Source of the DNA: Rusavskia elegans
Lineage: Eukaryota > Ascomycota > Lecanoromycetes > Teloschistales > Teloschistaceae
Direction: 5' to 3'
NCBI GenBank assembly: GCA_011316305.1
Contig: SAUG01000038.1
Location: forward strand, 29,455-93,454
Length of the DNA stretch: 64,000 nt
The notes below the pieces were generated by a model that did no database searches, had not been told where the DNA came from, and saw only the letters and a program-made list of their open reading frames with translations. A program made the translations under genes and the position numbers. Positions 25,863-37,627 of the stretch are shown piece by piece (the first letter of the stretch is position 1; each line of letters begins with the position of its first letter).

Positions 25863-27427
25863 ATGCTACGGCCTGTTGCCCGACAAATCTCAACAACCGT
25901 TAGACTGAAGGATTGCTATCTCCGCCGCCAGGAGCGACGTTGGGCCTCAGGAGGAGCTCCACCATGGCGCCCTGCTGCTATCCTTGACGAGTGGGCGCAA
26001 CAGCACTCCAGTCTCTTGAATCGGCTGACTTATTGCCTTTTGAAGATGGGTGCAGCGCGAAGCCAGACCCATCAGTCTCCGTCAATTGACCTTCTTCGGC
26101 CGCACTTTGACTGAGGACCGACTCCTCAGCAGCGCCAACTATGTCCGCACCGAACTACCCACACGGTAAAGAACTGCTGCATCTACCCAAGCGACCTCCC
26201 GACCTGGTCGCTGACTCGCCGCAAGACTCGCCCACCGCCTGCGGGACATGCAGACCTTACCCTACGTCGTTGTCACCAACCCCAACATGTCTCACGTCTA
26301 TGAGCTCTACTACAAAGCCTTCGAAACCCTTCGGAGAGTGCGGGAGATCAAGACCGTCGACGACAACGACCGATACTGCAACATCATCACAGAGGTTCAC
26401 CCCGAGCTCTGCGCCTTGTTCATCCTCTGCTGATCTGCTGACTCAGACATTGCAAGAACATCTGACTGTCATACCGAAACTTGCCATGGGCGTCATCGAA
26501 TGTCAAAGCCTCATGAAGCCCGAAGAGACTGACAAGTTCATGAACACTATGCTGAGATCCGTATGTTTTGGACCTCCTCGATGCGATTGCCCCGCGCACT
26601 CTGACATACTGTAGCGTATATCTCGCAGGGTCATTGCAGAGCAGCATCTAGCCCTGACCGAGACCTTTCATTCTCCCTGGCATTTTCCAGACGCCAAGCA
26701 ACCCCAAGAACCCAGCGCAGACTTCGTGGGCGATGTTTTCCCGAAATGCAATGCAAAGGAAGTCGTCGAAGAGTGTAGTCAAAGGGCCAGGACCTTGGCG
26801 AGAGAAGCGTTTGGAAGCGCCTGCAGATTGCCCGAAGTGAATTTGCAAGGCCATCTGAACGCGACTTTCCTATACATCTTAAGTCACTTACAGTACATCG
26901 TTGGCGAAATACTTCGCAATTCTATCGAAGCTGTCGCCGAGAGATGGAGGCACTTACCCGGCCATCCAGCACCTGTCGAGGTTCTGATCTGCGAGGCGCC
27001 TCAGCATGTAATCATCAGGATCTCGGATCAGGGTGGCGGGATCCCCAAGGACGTACTACCAAATCTGTGGTCATTTGGCAAAGGGCCTCGCAGTCACATA
27101 CATTTGGAAAACTTTGTCCGGGTACCAAAAATGGCTGCCACCATGCAGGAGTTGAAGCCTTCCCCAACGTCCACCGGTGGAAGTGCTCCAGATGCGAATG
27201 ATTGGCGGCGACCAGTGGACGGCTCGTTGAGTTCGCTTACCTATCGGCCGCCCGACTTGCGTCTAGGCATGGGCTTGCCGATGAGTAGAGTCTACGCGGA
27301 GTACTGGGCCGGCAGTCTTGAATTACACAGCCTTGAGGGCTATGGGGTGGATACCTTTTTGACCATTTCGAAGCTGGGTAACAAAAACGAGCAATTGAGT
27401 ACAAGAGCGAGCATGGATGCAGTCTGA
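25863..27427 (+). CDS. Mitochondrial pyruvate/branched-chain dehydrogenase kinase family
   Basis: Exons 25863-25990, 26046-26165, 26226-26394, 26447-26560 and 26615-27427 (introns 52-60 nt) give 447 aa. The start MLRPVARQISTTVRL is a basic presequence for mitochondrial import. A four-helix regulatory domain (SLRQLTFFGRTLTEDRLL, NYVRTELPTR, HLTVIPKLAMG, DKFMNTMLRSRISRR) is followed by a GHKL ATPase domain. Its N-box is EILRNSIEAV (Asn ~279), its G1 box DQGGGIP, and its G2 box GMGLPMSRVYAEYWAGSLEL. These kinases phosphorylate and inactivate the E1 of pyruvate or branched-chain 2-oxoacid dehydrogenase; which one cannot be decided. Intron 1 has a less common GTGGGC donor but restores the EW motif. 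Confidence 0.93.
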
Positions 27428-28125
27428 GCCGACCCCTAGCGGTAACCCAGCAAGTAACTTAGTGGCGGCGCAATGTACCTATCCACTGAGCGATCTGCAA
27501 CAGCTGCATTTTCCCTTCTCCTGGTGAGGCGAGCATCCCATACCTCGACCACCAACCAAAGCGGATGCCTTACCAGTGCATGAGAAAGTAGCTTGCTTTT
27601 TGCAGCTGGTTACCCGGTAAAACCCTCGTCTGTGGGGCAGCCTCCTGGACAGCGAAATGCCGATGTCGTCGAGACGAAAAGGAAAGCAGGTAGGTTTGGT
27701 AAACACCCATTCGTTGGATTGTGCCACAAGGAGGCAGACTTGCGTCTCAATTGCAGATTTTGTTGTCATGTAAGAATTCAATCGCGTCGTGGGCCCACCA
27801 AGAAAAGCCCCATTTAGCAGCATTCTTCGTCATTACAACTGTCATGTTCGATTGATCATATGCTTGAACTTCGAAGCAGCAGCTGTACAGGGCAATCGTC
27901 CTATCGAATTCCAACAACGAGGTACCGACGGTCGTATGCCTCCGATCGATTGTTTACACCACGAAGGGAGGCCAAGTCCTGACGAGCAACTTCCACTTGA
28001 TTGTTTGTGGGTTGCACCTGCCTTGGTAAGCGGATTGAGATCGAGATCCTTTTCTACTACAATCGTCGTTTTCCCTCCCCACAGTGTTAGTATTCTACTT
28101 TGCTTTCAGTATCAATTTCACAGCA
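27428..28125. other. Intergenic, no supported gene
   Basis: About 700 bp with short open frames on both strands and no motifs. It includes the 5' flank of the 28126 gene. Confidence 0.5.
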
Positions 28126-30678
28126 ATGGCTACTACCATCCCGACCATATGCCTTGGTCCCACAGTCACCCTGTAAGTGAACTGCCTTCATGCAGTATGT
28201 GAACTGAGTTCGCTCACCAGGCCTTATAGACTGCGATCTGGTCATCCTCAAGCTTCTCAGGCGGAGACCCTTCTGACAATGACCCTGCATGGGCTTGATG
28301 AACGATGCAACAAGCCAGCAGATTTTTACAAACCATGTATTCGCACGGCTTCAGCATTCGAGGACAATGGATTCCAACGTATTCGCCAGCCTCCGGTCCT
28401 TGAGCTCGTCGATACCGTGACGACCTGGAATGGTCTTACACTCGACGATTGTGAAACGCTGCAGTTCATCCAAGGGCACCTCAAGGTTTGCCTTGAGCAA
28501 CTGCTCCAGCCGCAACTCATCCGTTTCCGGGCTCGGGTTCTGGATGAATTGCGATCGATGCACAGGGTAAACTGTGCAGTTGCAAGTTTCACAGAGACAT
28601 CAGTACTCCATCGATGTCGGTTTCACAGGGCTCACCTGATCGAGGCCATGCTCGAGGCTCTGGACGCACCAGCAGATCACCAAGGAAGGGAACGTGATAC
28701 TTATTCCCAAAAGCTCCTGATGCTCTATCTTTGGTCGTTGAATTGTTGGCTTGACATTCCAAATCCGGATACTGAGCGTACTGCAATCGACATTCGCTTT
28801 CAAATCTGTGGGGATTCGGCCGCACCTTTCCAGCTGCTGAACCAGGCTCAAGTAATGTCGAGCCCTGACTACCTGTCTTTCGAAGCTCTGAATGTCTTAC
28901 CTCTGGAAGGCTCCAGCATTGCTATCAAACCTCACTACCATCCAAATATCTCTCAGGAGCTTGGAGGTCCTCATCTACATGTCGAATACTGCATAGAATC
29001 AAACCATCCCTGGATTCGCTGGGAACCGCGTACTGGAGCTTTTACAGGTCTTGTACCACGCTTTTCTCAAAGTTCAGACGTACCACGACTTTTTGGGCAA
29101 GTCTGTCGACTCAGCAGCCTCAGCTCATATTCAGTCATACACCTTCTAAAAATCGATATCAAAGCCATCGCTGTCCTTGGCTATGGAGGCTCCAAAGTAC
29201 GCCTGCGAAAGACGGTTCGGACGAGGATCACATTGAGGGTTCTGCCGCCTCCATCTCCACCAGATCAAGTAGCGATAATTTTCCCAAGGCGCTCCCCACA
29301 AGTCGAAGATCAGATCGGACACGGGTCGCACATGGCTCATGGACTGCAGAGGTGTGATCTCACCAAAAGAGAAAAGGATAATGTTTCAGGATACAATTCC
29401 GACACAGCAAACTCGGATTCTCCGTGCTTACCTCTCCCGACTGTCGGTTTTCCGGACCTCAAATCGAACATGTCGTATCCACATCATCAAGATAAGTCAA
29501 GCGCCAGTATTTCCGATCGGTCTAAATTCAGTGAACGCTCAGAGCCACCAGTCACGAAATCCGAGAAGTACAATGAAGAAGCCGAAGATTTGGATTGCCA
29601 ATACACGCCACGCGGTCTACAGAAGAAGAACGATGCATGCCGCTGGCTTAATGCTAGTGTATCGCCGAAGACTCGCAAGAGACAGTCATACTCAGCTACC
29701 ACACCGCGGACGGTACGGCGTCAGCCTGCTGTGCCACCCGCCGAGAGCAGTAAGTCTCAAATTCTTGGCCAGGCGATGGATCGTTCCGAACCTTCTCGTC
29801 ACGTCGAGGATAAAGAGAATAGCCCGATTGGCAACGTCAGAGCTGCTGTCCAGCTGGACTTCTTGGTCAAGTGCCAACAAGATCGTCAAGCTCGGAAATT
29901 TCCTTCTTCGCAAGTCCAGCAGATCTCACCAAAACGTCAAAAAGGGAAGCAGAAAGACCTTAGTAACTGGGAATTAAGACTTCCGCTCGGCGGCAATCCG
30001 AACCTCAGGAGCTACAAGTACCAGCCCATGCAACGAAGTGAACAGGTCCTAGCACCGCAAGCCATTCAGGAAGATGCCACACCGCTGGAACCTCTCGAAT
30101 GTTTCAACAAATTCTCCGTATTGCAGGACCTGTCAGATGCTTCAAGCGCCAGGTCGGTGGGATGCAGTAGAGCCTGCTATCCGACGCCACCAACATCGGA
30201 TTTCGAGCCTGCTTCATCCGGATCCCATTCCCCTCGTACAGCATTGCTACAATCGACGGCAGGACGCCTCAGAAGTGACACCCAGTCCACAGGACTGAGC
30301 ATTGCCTCTGCTTCCAGTATTCCCGCACCCCCAAGTCCCACGAAATCCGGCGGTGATCTGGAAGGAGGATTTGCTCTAAGCACCCGTCGCGATTACGATA
30401 AGCTGAAGAAAGTACTTGAGTCGAGACAAGCCGTTGACGTTTTCCGGCAACCGGGCTTGTCGCAGGTTGAGAAAAGGCAGATTGTCGAGGCGTTGAAGAT
30501 GAGTGTCGGTAGCAGCACGAGTAGGAGCAGCTCCTTAGCCATGCCGGTAGATGACTATAAAGGGATGACTGCGGGGGAGAGCGATGGTGATATGGAGAAC
30601 GATGAGTGGGATGGCGAACTTTCGGATGAGGATTACAATCGTGACTCATGGGCCCCAAGGCTGTGGAATGGGTGGTAA
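28126..30678 (+). CDS. Unrecognised 831-aa protein, folded N-terminus and acidic C-terminus
   Basis: A 47-nt first exon (28126-28172) and a long exon (28230-30678) are joined by a 57-nt intron with a GTAAGT donor. The ATG gives MATTIPTICLGPTVTLRLRS. Residues ~1-310 look globular, with regular hydrophobic spacing, several Cys and Trp, and no known signature. About 330-740 is Ser/Pro/Lys-rich and disordered, with basic clusters such as KRQKGKQKD that may be nuclear signals. A short charged helix (~745-790: YDKLKKVLESRQAVDVFRQP) precedes an acidic tail (DMENDEWDGELSDEDYNRD). I do not recognise the family and assign no function. Confidence 0.75.
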
Positions 30679-31701
30679 TGGGCACCATCTTACCGACAGT
30701 GTGTTGTTTCTCACTGTAGCATTTCTTTCGGGGCCTCGTAAGCCGGCGTTCACTGCTGGGTTGATGAGTACTTTCCATTATTAGGGAACGTCCAGCGTTC
30801 TCAGGTTATTATTCAGTCATTAACTTAATATTAGCGAGGCTCTTCTGTCGCGTCAAAAGTCGCAGCAAAGGGTTGTTTGTGTTTCATTGCAGTGTTGAGA
30901 TTGAGAGGACACTTGCCATTTGCCCAGACACCGATTCTCTACCAAAATTGTTGTTGCGGTCGACTCGTTCTGGCATCGGAAAGTTTTCTAGGATCAGCAC
31001 CGACCACGAGTCGAAGAAACGATAGAAGCGTAGAATTGTGCTATTTCGACCCGAACGTATGTAACTACCTCGTCTCTCACATCTCAAGTAATTAGAACGC
31101 GCGGACGGATTGGGTGAACGAACATGAGTGACCCGTCACCAAACCAGACTCGCAATCCCCCCCCCCCAGCTTGTTTGAAAAGAAGCCTGTGATAGCCAAC
31201 GTCCCACCCTTGGTACCCCCTAGGTACTCTTGCTCCCCCAAATAGTCTACACCGATACAGCAAACCGCCCATGACACAGGTACATTACAAGCCACCGCTT
31301 TCAAAAATCCACAGAAAGAAGAAATGAAAAAGCAACATAAATCTCCAGACAATGACGACGACATCGGGCAGGTGCTACTGACAGGCCAAAGGTGCAAAAG
31401 AAAAAAGAGATGAGAAAAGAAATACGCAGTCCCGCCCGGTCTAGGTTCCATACCACACTTTTGAGCATCTCCCACCCCGCCCAACACCGTCCTGCTGTAC
31501 AGCCACGCTATGCAGACAAACTGGAGATCTATCGCATATCCTGAACACTCATCCGACGAGGAATGCGCTGCGTCAACCCAACTCCGCCACCCGGGTAACA
31601 AATGCTTGCCGTCGCTTCTCCTAACAATCTGCTCCGTCTAATTTGCCGTGCCCGCGCCAACGCTGAGTTAATGAAAGGGACTGCATCGTTCCGGAATCCG
31701 T
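30679..31701. other. Convergent intergenic region
   Basis: About 1 kb between two convergent genes. It contains a homopolymeric C run near 31157 and otherwise only short frames. No gene supported. Confidence 0.5.
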
Positions 31702-33786
31702 TCAGGTCGGCGACTTATTCGAGTTGGCCCCGTTCCTTCGGTTGTCGTCATTCATCGATAGCCCGCCCAATCCGCTCGAAAGGAAGGCGAATGGGTCAGG
31801 CCCACCGTCCATACCACCGTAGTTTGCACCGCTGTAAGTAGAACCATTCGGTGCGCCAGCCGATGGAGGCCCGTTGTTTGCAGATGTGAAGGCGACTTCT
31901 GCGGCGCGGCTATCAAAGGGTCCTCCAGAATGTGCACCACCGCCCTGGCCATACCCTGTATTCATGGGAGGATAAGCTCCAGCGGGGGCTCCGAGTCCCG
32001 AGGGCAATGCGTAGGTGCTGGGTGGCCCACCGTATTGATGACCACCAAACCCACCAGCGCCGAACCCACCGGCAGCGCCAGCAAATGGGCCTGGACCTGG
32101 TGTACCAGCTACAGACGGAGGGCCCATGCCGTATCCAGAGGGTGACTCCAGCGGAGAAGGGAAAGCCGAGTCGGCTACGACAGCAGCCCCGGCGCGACTA
32201 GCTCCACACCGTAGACAGCTGACGTTTTTGGCAAAGTTGTGGTACCCGCACCCTTCAGAACCACACTTCCAATCGCCAGCCCTGAACGGTACCATGCCGC
32301 CGCCACCCATACCGCGTCCGTGACCCATTCCGTGACCGCCATGGTGACCCATAGGGTGATGATGCGCCATCATATGTGGAGGCGCACCGTAGCCGTAACC
32401 CGAATAACCCATGGGGTCTCCGCCTGGCCCTGCAGACACAGCTGGGAAGGAACATCGAAAACATGCCGTCCGCCGTTGAAAGTTGGAAAACCCACATGAC
32501 GGGCAGGTCCAGTCGCCAGGCCTGGGACGGTTTTTGCTGGGGGGGAACGGGGTGAGAATCTCGGCGGCACGATCGAGGACCCGGCTTGAGGATGGCGAGA
32601 CTTCGATTGCTTTCTCGTTCAAAGCGCGCCCGTTCATACACAGACTCTCGGCGGCCTGCAGACAATTAGCACACGGGAACAGAAGGGCCGCTTGACGTTA
32701 GTAGCAAACATATCGACAGTCATTGGTAGGATATCACAAGAAGTCAACTGACCTCTTCATGAGACGAGAAGACGGCGAATCCAGATCCCGTGGGCTTGTG
32801 TTGGTCTGGGGTGCGCAGGGTCCAGAAAGCGATGGGTCTACCCCCGAACTGAGTGAACCAGCTTTCAAGTTCTGACTGCGTAGTGTCATGTGGTAGACCG
32901 CTCATATGAAGGACCTTACTCCTTTCCGACAGAAAGGCGCGAACGTCAGCTCTTGCATCCATAGGTCGGGTTAGGACATCCGGATGGTCTTGCGGTGGCT
33001 GAGACTTGTGGATCAATCCACGGAGAACCCGTGCCAAGGTGACAGCTTCCTCCATCGCACGACGGGGGGACGCTGGCGCCAGCGCTTGCAGATGAAAGGG
33101 CAAGTTGTGTTTTATAGGAGCCGAGGACTGAACGGGTTCGACCTCGAGTGCGGCGCAGATATTGGCCAAGGAGCTCGGACCGAAAGGCAGAGACTCGGGA
33201 TGGTGTTGTTGCCAGCGCTGGTATTCGGTACGCAAGTCGTAGGTGCGTGAATGCTGTAAATAAGGGGGTAGCACGACCGCTTTATCCCGGGCTTCGCGTG
33301 GAAGCTGGACGCGCAAGTCCCAAGAATCCAGAGTGACGAAAGAGAACTCCAAGTTGTCGCGGAGCAATTGCTCTTGGGCGAAACTGTCGAAGCGGTTGAT
33401 GGCATCCCGAAAAGAACCGGCGGTGCGTACATGCTCCCAAGTCAATGTGGTGAGGCTTGCTGTCGAATCTGTCAGCATGGAGTGACCTATGTACAGAATA
33501 TCAAGAAACTGACTGCAGAGCGGCGTGATAGGAGTGTTGACGGGCTTCACGAGGACGCTCTCCCGGTACATCTGCAGCGGTCAATAAGTTATGCCTGACT
33601 GGGTGGCAAGTGTCTGGTCGGGAGGGATACCTCGTCACACGTCTTAGCATTCAGCAGGAGCCAACCGATCTCAATGACTTCGGCGGAATCTTTCGTCACG
33701 TAGACACCATGTTCGTCGCAGGTGGTGGCCACATGAATGACAACATAGCGGTCAATGCTGGGCTTTTGGGGCTGGTTACTGGCCAT
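31702..33786 (-). CDS. nrp1: Nrp1-like RNA-binding protein: degenerate DEDDh nuclease, RRM, two RanBP2 zinc fingers
   Basis: Exons 33786-33631, 33571-33514, 33459-32753 and 32655-31702 (introns 59, 54, 97 nt) give 624 aa. Residues ~12-230 align in outline with ERI1-type exonucleases (YVVIHVATTC, SLTTLTWEHVRTAGSF, FVTLDSWDLRVQLP). The DxE of Exo I is H18-x-A20, and the Exo III His/Asp pair is also changed, so it is probably non-catalytic. An RRM follows (SKVLHMSGLPHDTTQSELES ... GSGFAVFSSHEEA). Two RanBP2 fingers come next: GDWTCPSCGFSNFQRRTACF, and GDWKCGSEGCGYHNF ending SCLRC with a wider first Cys pair. The tail is Gly/Pro/Tyr-rich. Yeast Nrp1 is a stress-granule RNA-binding protein. The 54-nt intron is stop-free and in frame. 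Confidence 0.88.
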
Positions 33787-34243
33787 GTTGTCGGGCCAAT
33801 GTCAAAATGGGGGAGAATGAAAGAGTCCCAGGCTGGGTGGAGGGCTAAGAGTGAGTCCGAGGCCGGACGAAGTGCAGGCGCAAGAGGTGGTGACGTCTCA
33901 ATGGATTCAATGTGGAGGCGCGAGGTAGAGTAAAGCTGATAGACAGCGTCTCGGGTGCTGGCGCAACTTACGAAAACGGGATCCGGCCTCGGGGGATGGT
34001 AAGAACAGGGCAGAGGGGGAGGGGGAGAGAGAGAAAGGGGAGCTTGAAGGGATCCTGAGAGTTGGGAAGCTGGGAGTCGGTGTTCGAAATTACCGTCTAA
34101 AATTTTCTGGGAGGACGCGCCAAGCCAACGGTTTCTCCTGTTTCATAATCACATCACACGATGATACATCCACCAAAATTACCTTATACCGCACCTCGCG
34201 GCGAGCAGAAACATCCGGACACTACGGAGGTAGGCCTATCGTC

Positions 34244-34298
34244 TCATGCAATTTGGTAGTACATCCGATTTGGCCGGCAGTCGAGGTACCGAATGCCC
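34244..34298 (+). repeat. Dispersed short repeat, copy A
   Basis: The core CATCCGATTTGGCCGGCAG continues TCGAGGTACCGAATGCCC. It matches copy B at 60412-60465, including the flanking CTCATGCA, and in the core copy C at 51174-51207. Copies A and B differ in the 25-nt core by three transitions. Confidence 0.65.
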
Positions 34299-35040
34299 AC
34301 TCCGCCAAGTCGATTCGAAGGAATCTGAGAGTGTCCGAACGCTCACCGCGACTGTTGTTTATGTTTACGCTCTGTCATCTCGGAGTCGGAGCGAAGTCTC
34401 GTGGAACATGACTCCTGACAGACGAGACTGACAGGCACCGACCTCAGCTCAACAAGAGCAGTGATATTATTGATGTCGCTTGTACTATCAAACCCCAACT
34501 TCAGGGGTCCGTCTCCAGCAAAGGTTCTTTATGCGCAGGCTTACTTTACACAAAGGTGGTACAAACATCGAAACGATCAGGCGTTAGGGGTGTCAGGTAC
34601 TCTCTGCTGCAGCCACCATTAGTACCGGCTATCATCGACTGCATCATCGTGCTGCTGGTCCATTAATCCAATTTCTGGCCGTGCTTCATGCACCGTTGAG
34701 TGGGAGTCCTGTGCCTGTCCCGTTCTGCATGTTTCATCCCTTTCCTACTACGAGCTACCGTGCTCAAAGTGCTCTCAGCTCCGGTCGGACGATTGAACAC
34801 GCCTGTTTACCTAGGCCTTCATCTGAAGGGGGGTTCAGGAGAAACCTGGCACGGCAGTCGGGGATAAAGTACGTTGCCATTGTCCACCCTGCAACGTTAG
34901 AATACATATCCCTCGAGCTCAGATGATCGGTGTAGATGTGACCGGGCAGGGGGGAAGAAAAGGAGCAGTGATGAACCTATGCATAGATTGATGAATAACT
35001 CAGCCCAACCCTTGTGATGGTTCATCTAGATTACTGTGGA

Positions 35041-35060
35041 GTATATATATATATATATAC
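35041..35060. repeat. TA microsatellite
   Basis: GTATATATATATATATATAC, a perfect self-complementary (TA)n run about 205 bp upstream of the F-box gene start. Confidence 0.9.
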
Positions 35061-35264
35061 GGCACCGAACTCAAGATATGCTACCTTGATAATATCAACC
35101 CTTAGCGCCAGCGGAGAGGACTCTTACCAGACTGATGAAGCCCCTGACCCCTATCTGTCATTCCTCGAGGGACCCCGCACCTGTCCGTAGCAGTGGGGGC
35201 TTCACAACCGCTTCTGGATTTGATACCCCATCCGAAACCTGAGAAGTCGACTCTTGCAGCAGCC

Positions 35265-36974
35265 ATGAAGTTCCTCAAGCATATGAGATCCAAGTCAAGA
35301 TTGAAGAACGGCGATGAAGCTCAGATCTACGAATACAACGCGCCCACTGCTTTTTCTCCCAGGAACCGGTCCGGCCGCGATTGCACCTCACGGTTACCTC
35401 TAAAACTCCTGACCGAGATTCTATCCAACATCTGTCTTCATGCCTGCGACGACAATTACCTATCACTGGAGGATTCCATGCGTGATGGAGGCTGCATGCT
35501 CTGCGACATGCGTGATCTGGCCCAATGCGCCTTGGTCAGCCGGCGTTTTCTCGTGGCTACTCAGACGATCCTGTCAGTTGATATCAATGACAGCAATCGG
35601 ACTTGATCTAATCCGAGTAACAGTTACCACAATGTCCGCATCGATCCTGTGCACTACTGCGAACGCGAAGTCGACCTGGCCGCCAAGCGCAAACGGAAGT
35701 CATTCTTTGAGCGAAATGGAGAGCCTGTCGATGCTCCCAGGCAACGCGTGGAGCAGTTCTCGCGCACCGTGAGGGACAATCAGAGCTTGGCCATTCAAGT
35801 CGAATTCCTGAAGATGCCCTACATGACGAGAGAGACCTGCATTGCAGACATGGCCCGTACCGTGTCCGTTCTCCCGAATCTGAAATATGTCGACTTGCCC
35901 GATGGGATTTACAGCGATGATCGTTCCTGTGTGACCTTGAAACAGGAGCTTGAAGCCCGATGTGCCGACTTGCGCAAGATGAAATATCTTCGTGGGGCTG
36001 AAAGGAGCTTTGCCCTGCTGTCTCAATCGAGGCCGTGGCAGAATCTGGAAATCCTGGAGCTGTCGCGGCTCGAGATCGATCCAAACACCCTGGTCTCGGT
36101 GTTGGCCTCGTTCCCAGCTTTACATGAACTCAGGTTGGAGGAGCTCCCCATGATTGACGACACTATTTTCCGTCGGAACAACTCTACCTCATGCTTCCCG
36201 CCGATTGCAACATTCTCCCTACAGAGTACCCCAGGGCTGACCGCAAGCGGTTTCGAGGCCTATCTCTCGCGACCAGAAGTCCGTGAAGTACTGACCGATT
36301 TGACTATCCTCGACACGGGCGTGATACCTGGCGAGCTCCACCGGATCCTAGCCACAGCACCCTACCTGAGGAATCTCCGCATCACTCAAACTATACATCG
36401 TGCCCTCACTCCCTCAACTATCCCACCACTTGCCTCTCGCTCGCTACAAAGGTTTCAATTCGAGATTGAAAGCCCCTCGACATCTCCACATGATCTTCAG
36501 CCGCCCTCGGAGAGCTATTACGAATACCTCGCTTCATCCATTCTCGCAGGCAACTTCCCATCGCTTGGTTCGCTTTACGCACTATCTACATTGTTGCCAT
36601 CTCTCTTGCTTCCACCACCCGCAGCCCCTTTCGCCAATCCGAAAGCTCCTTCTTCCGGCCTGAGACAACCTTTGATGTTATACACGAAATCTATCCCTGA
36701 GCATGACTGGTACCTTACCGTCATAAGCCCACCTACGTCCACCAACCGACGAGGCAGCGCGACGGCGACCCGACCCATCAGTTTCTACAACGGGAGCACG
36801 CAATTAGGGCCGCAATGGGGGGATAAGGCGAGGGATAGTGTGATCGTTGGGAATGGCTTTGGAGGCTTCCTGGCGGTGCCGAATGAGGACGGGCTCAGGC
36901 CATCATCTTCGAGTGGGCACAAGCACAAACACAGCTGGTCCAAAAGCAAGAGTTCGGCCGGTTGGATGGGATGA
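35265..36974 (+). CDS. F-box domain protein
   Basis: Exons 35265-35572 and 35624-36974 (51-nt intron) give 552 aa. A basic start (MKFLKHMRSKSRLKNGD) leads to an F-box-like segment, SRLPLKLLTEILSNICL then CALVSRRFLVATQTIL (~residues 42-102). The two helices are separated by a Cys-rich insertion (GGCMLCDMRD), as in many fungal F-box proteins. The rest shows Leu-rich, LRR-like periodicity (LPNLKYVDLP, LEILELSRLEID, LHELRLEELPMI, LRNLRI). F-box proteins link substrates to SCF ubiquitin ligases through Skp1; the substrate is unknown. An in-frame upstream ATG at 35193 would add 24 residues. Confidence 0.78.
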
Positions 36975-37627
36975 CACGTTCTTGTGTGCCAGATATACTG
37001 CAATGAAGGGCTGGCCAGGACAAGATACGGGGCTGTGCTTGCAATGTGGAATCATGGAGATCTGTAACTGACGAGAGCCAAGGCGTTGGAGGGCGCTGGG
37101 CCAGAAGATACTCATGGGGGGCGGGCGTTTCGAATGGCCTCCGTCGACCGAGTTTTGGTTTCTGGCTATTGCAAGGATAATAGCACAAGCTGACGATAGA
37201 TGAAGGATACCTTATACACTTATAAGACGACCAGTCTGAATCAGGTAACGTGTCATATGATCTATTGATCGTTGACTCGTCAATTAACTCGCGTCGGGAT
37301 CCCAAGTAGCCCCCGTCCATAGTAACTCGGAATTCCAAGTTTCCAACGGGTGTGGCGTAGCTTCCAACTGCCGTTCTTATAGCGTCCTCTCGGCCATCGG
37401 AGTTTCACCCGAATGCGCGTCAACAGAGAGACATTTCAATAAATATCGTTGACCTCATTCCATCTTCCATTCTGCACCTGTGCTTTTCATTCTGCAACTG
37501 CACGCTCCATTCTGCACGGTATCTCCACAACATCTCAGGACAAGGATTCGTCTCTCGTGAGAAGTTGCTTGGGTACGACTACCTCGATTTCTTTATCCAA
37601 AGACTAAACGAGCTCGCCGGCGCCATT
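36975..37627. other. Intergenic region with phased promoter repeats
   Basis: 653 bp between two plus-strand genes. No further gene supported. It contains the three 20-nt-spaced motifs at 37468-37516 upstream of the NAD(P)-binding gene. Confidence 0.5.
37468..37516 (+). promoter_or_regulatory. Three CATTCTGCA motifs at exact 20-nt spacing
   Basis: CATTCTGCA starts at 37468, 37488 and 37508, 112-160 bp upstream of the ATG at 37628. The spacers differ in sequence, so only the 9-mer is conserved. A helically phased array of one binding site is the obvious reading. The factor is unknown. Confidence 0.5.

Larger units (their letters stand above)
33787..35264. other. Divergent intergenic region with repeats
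   Basis: About 1.5 kb between nrp1 (minus) and the F-box gene (plus). It contains a purine-rich tract (about 34011-34050, a CT tract on the nrp1 strand, common in fungal promoters). It also contains one copy of the dispersed hairpin repeat (34244-34298) and a TA microsatellite (35041-35060). No gene supported. Confidence 0.55.
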
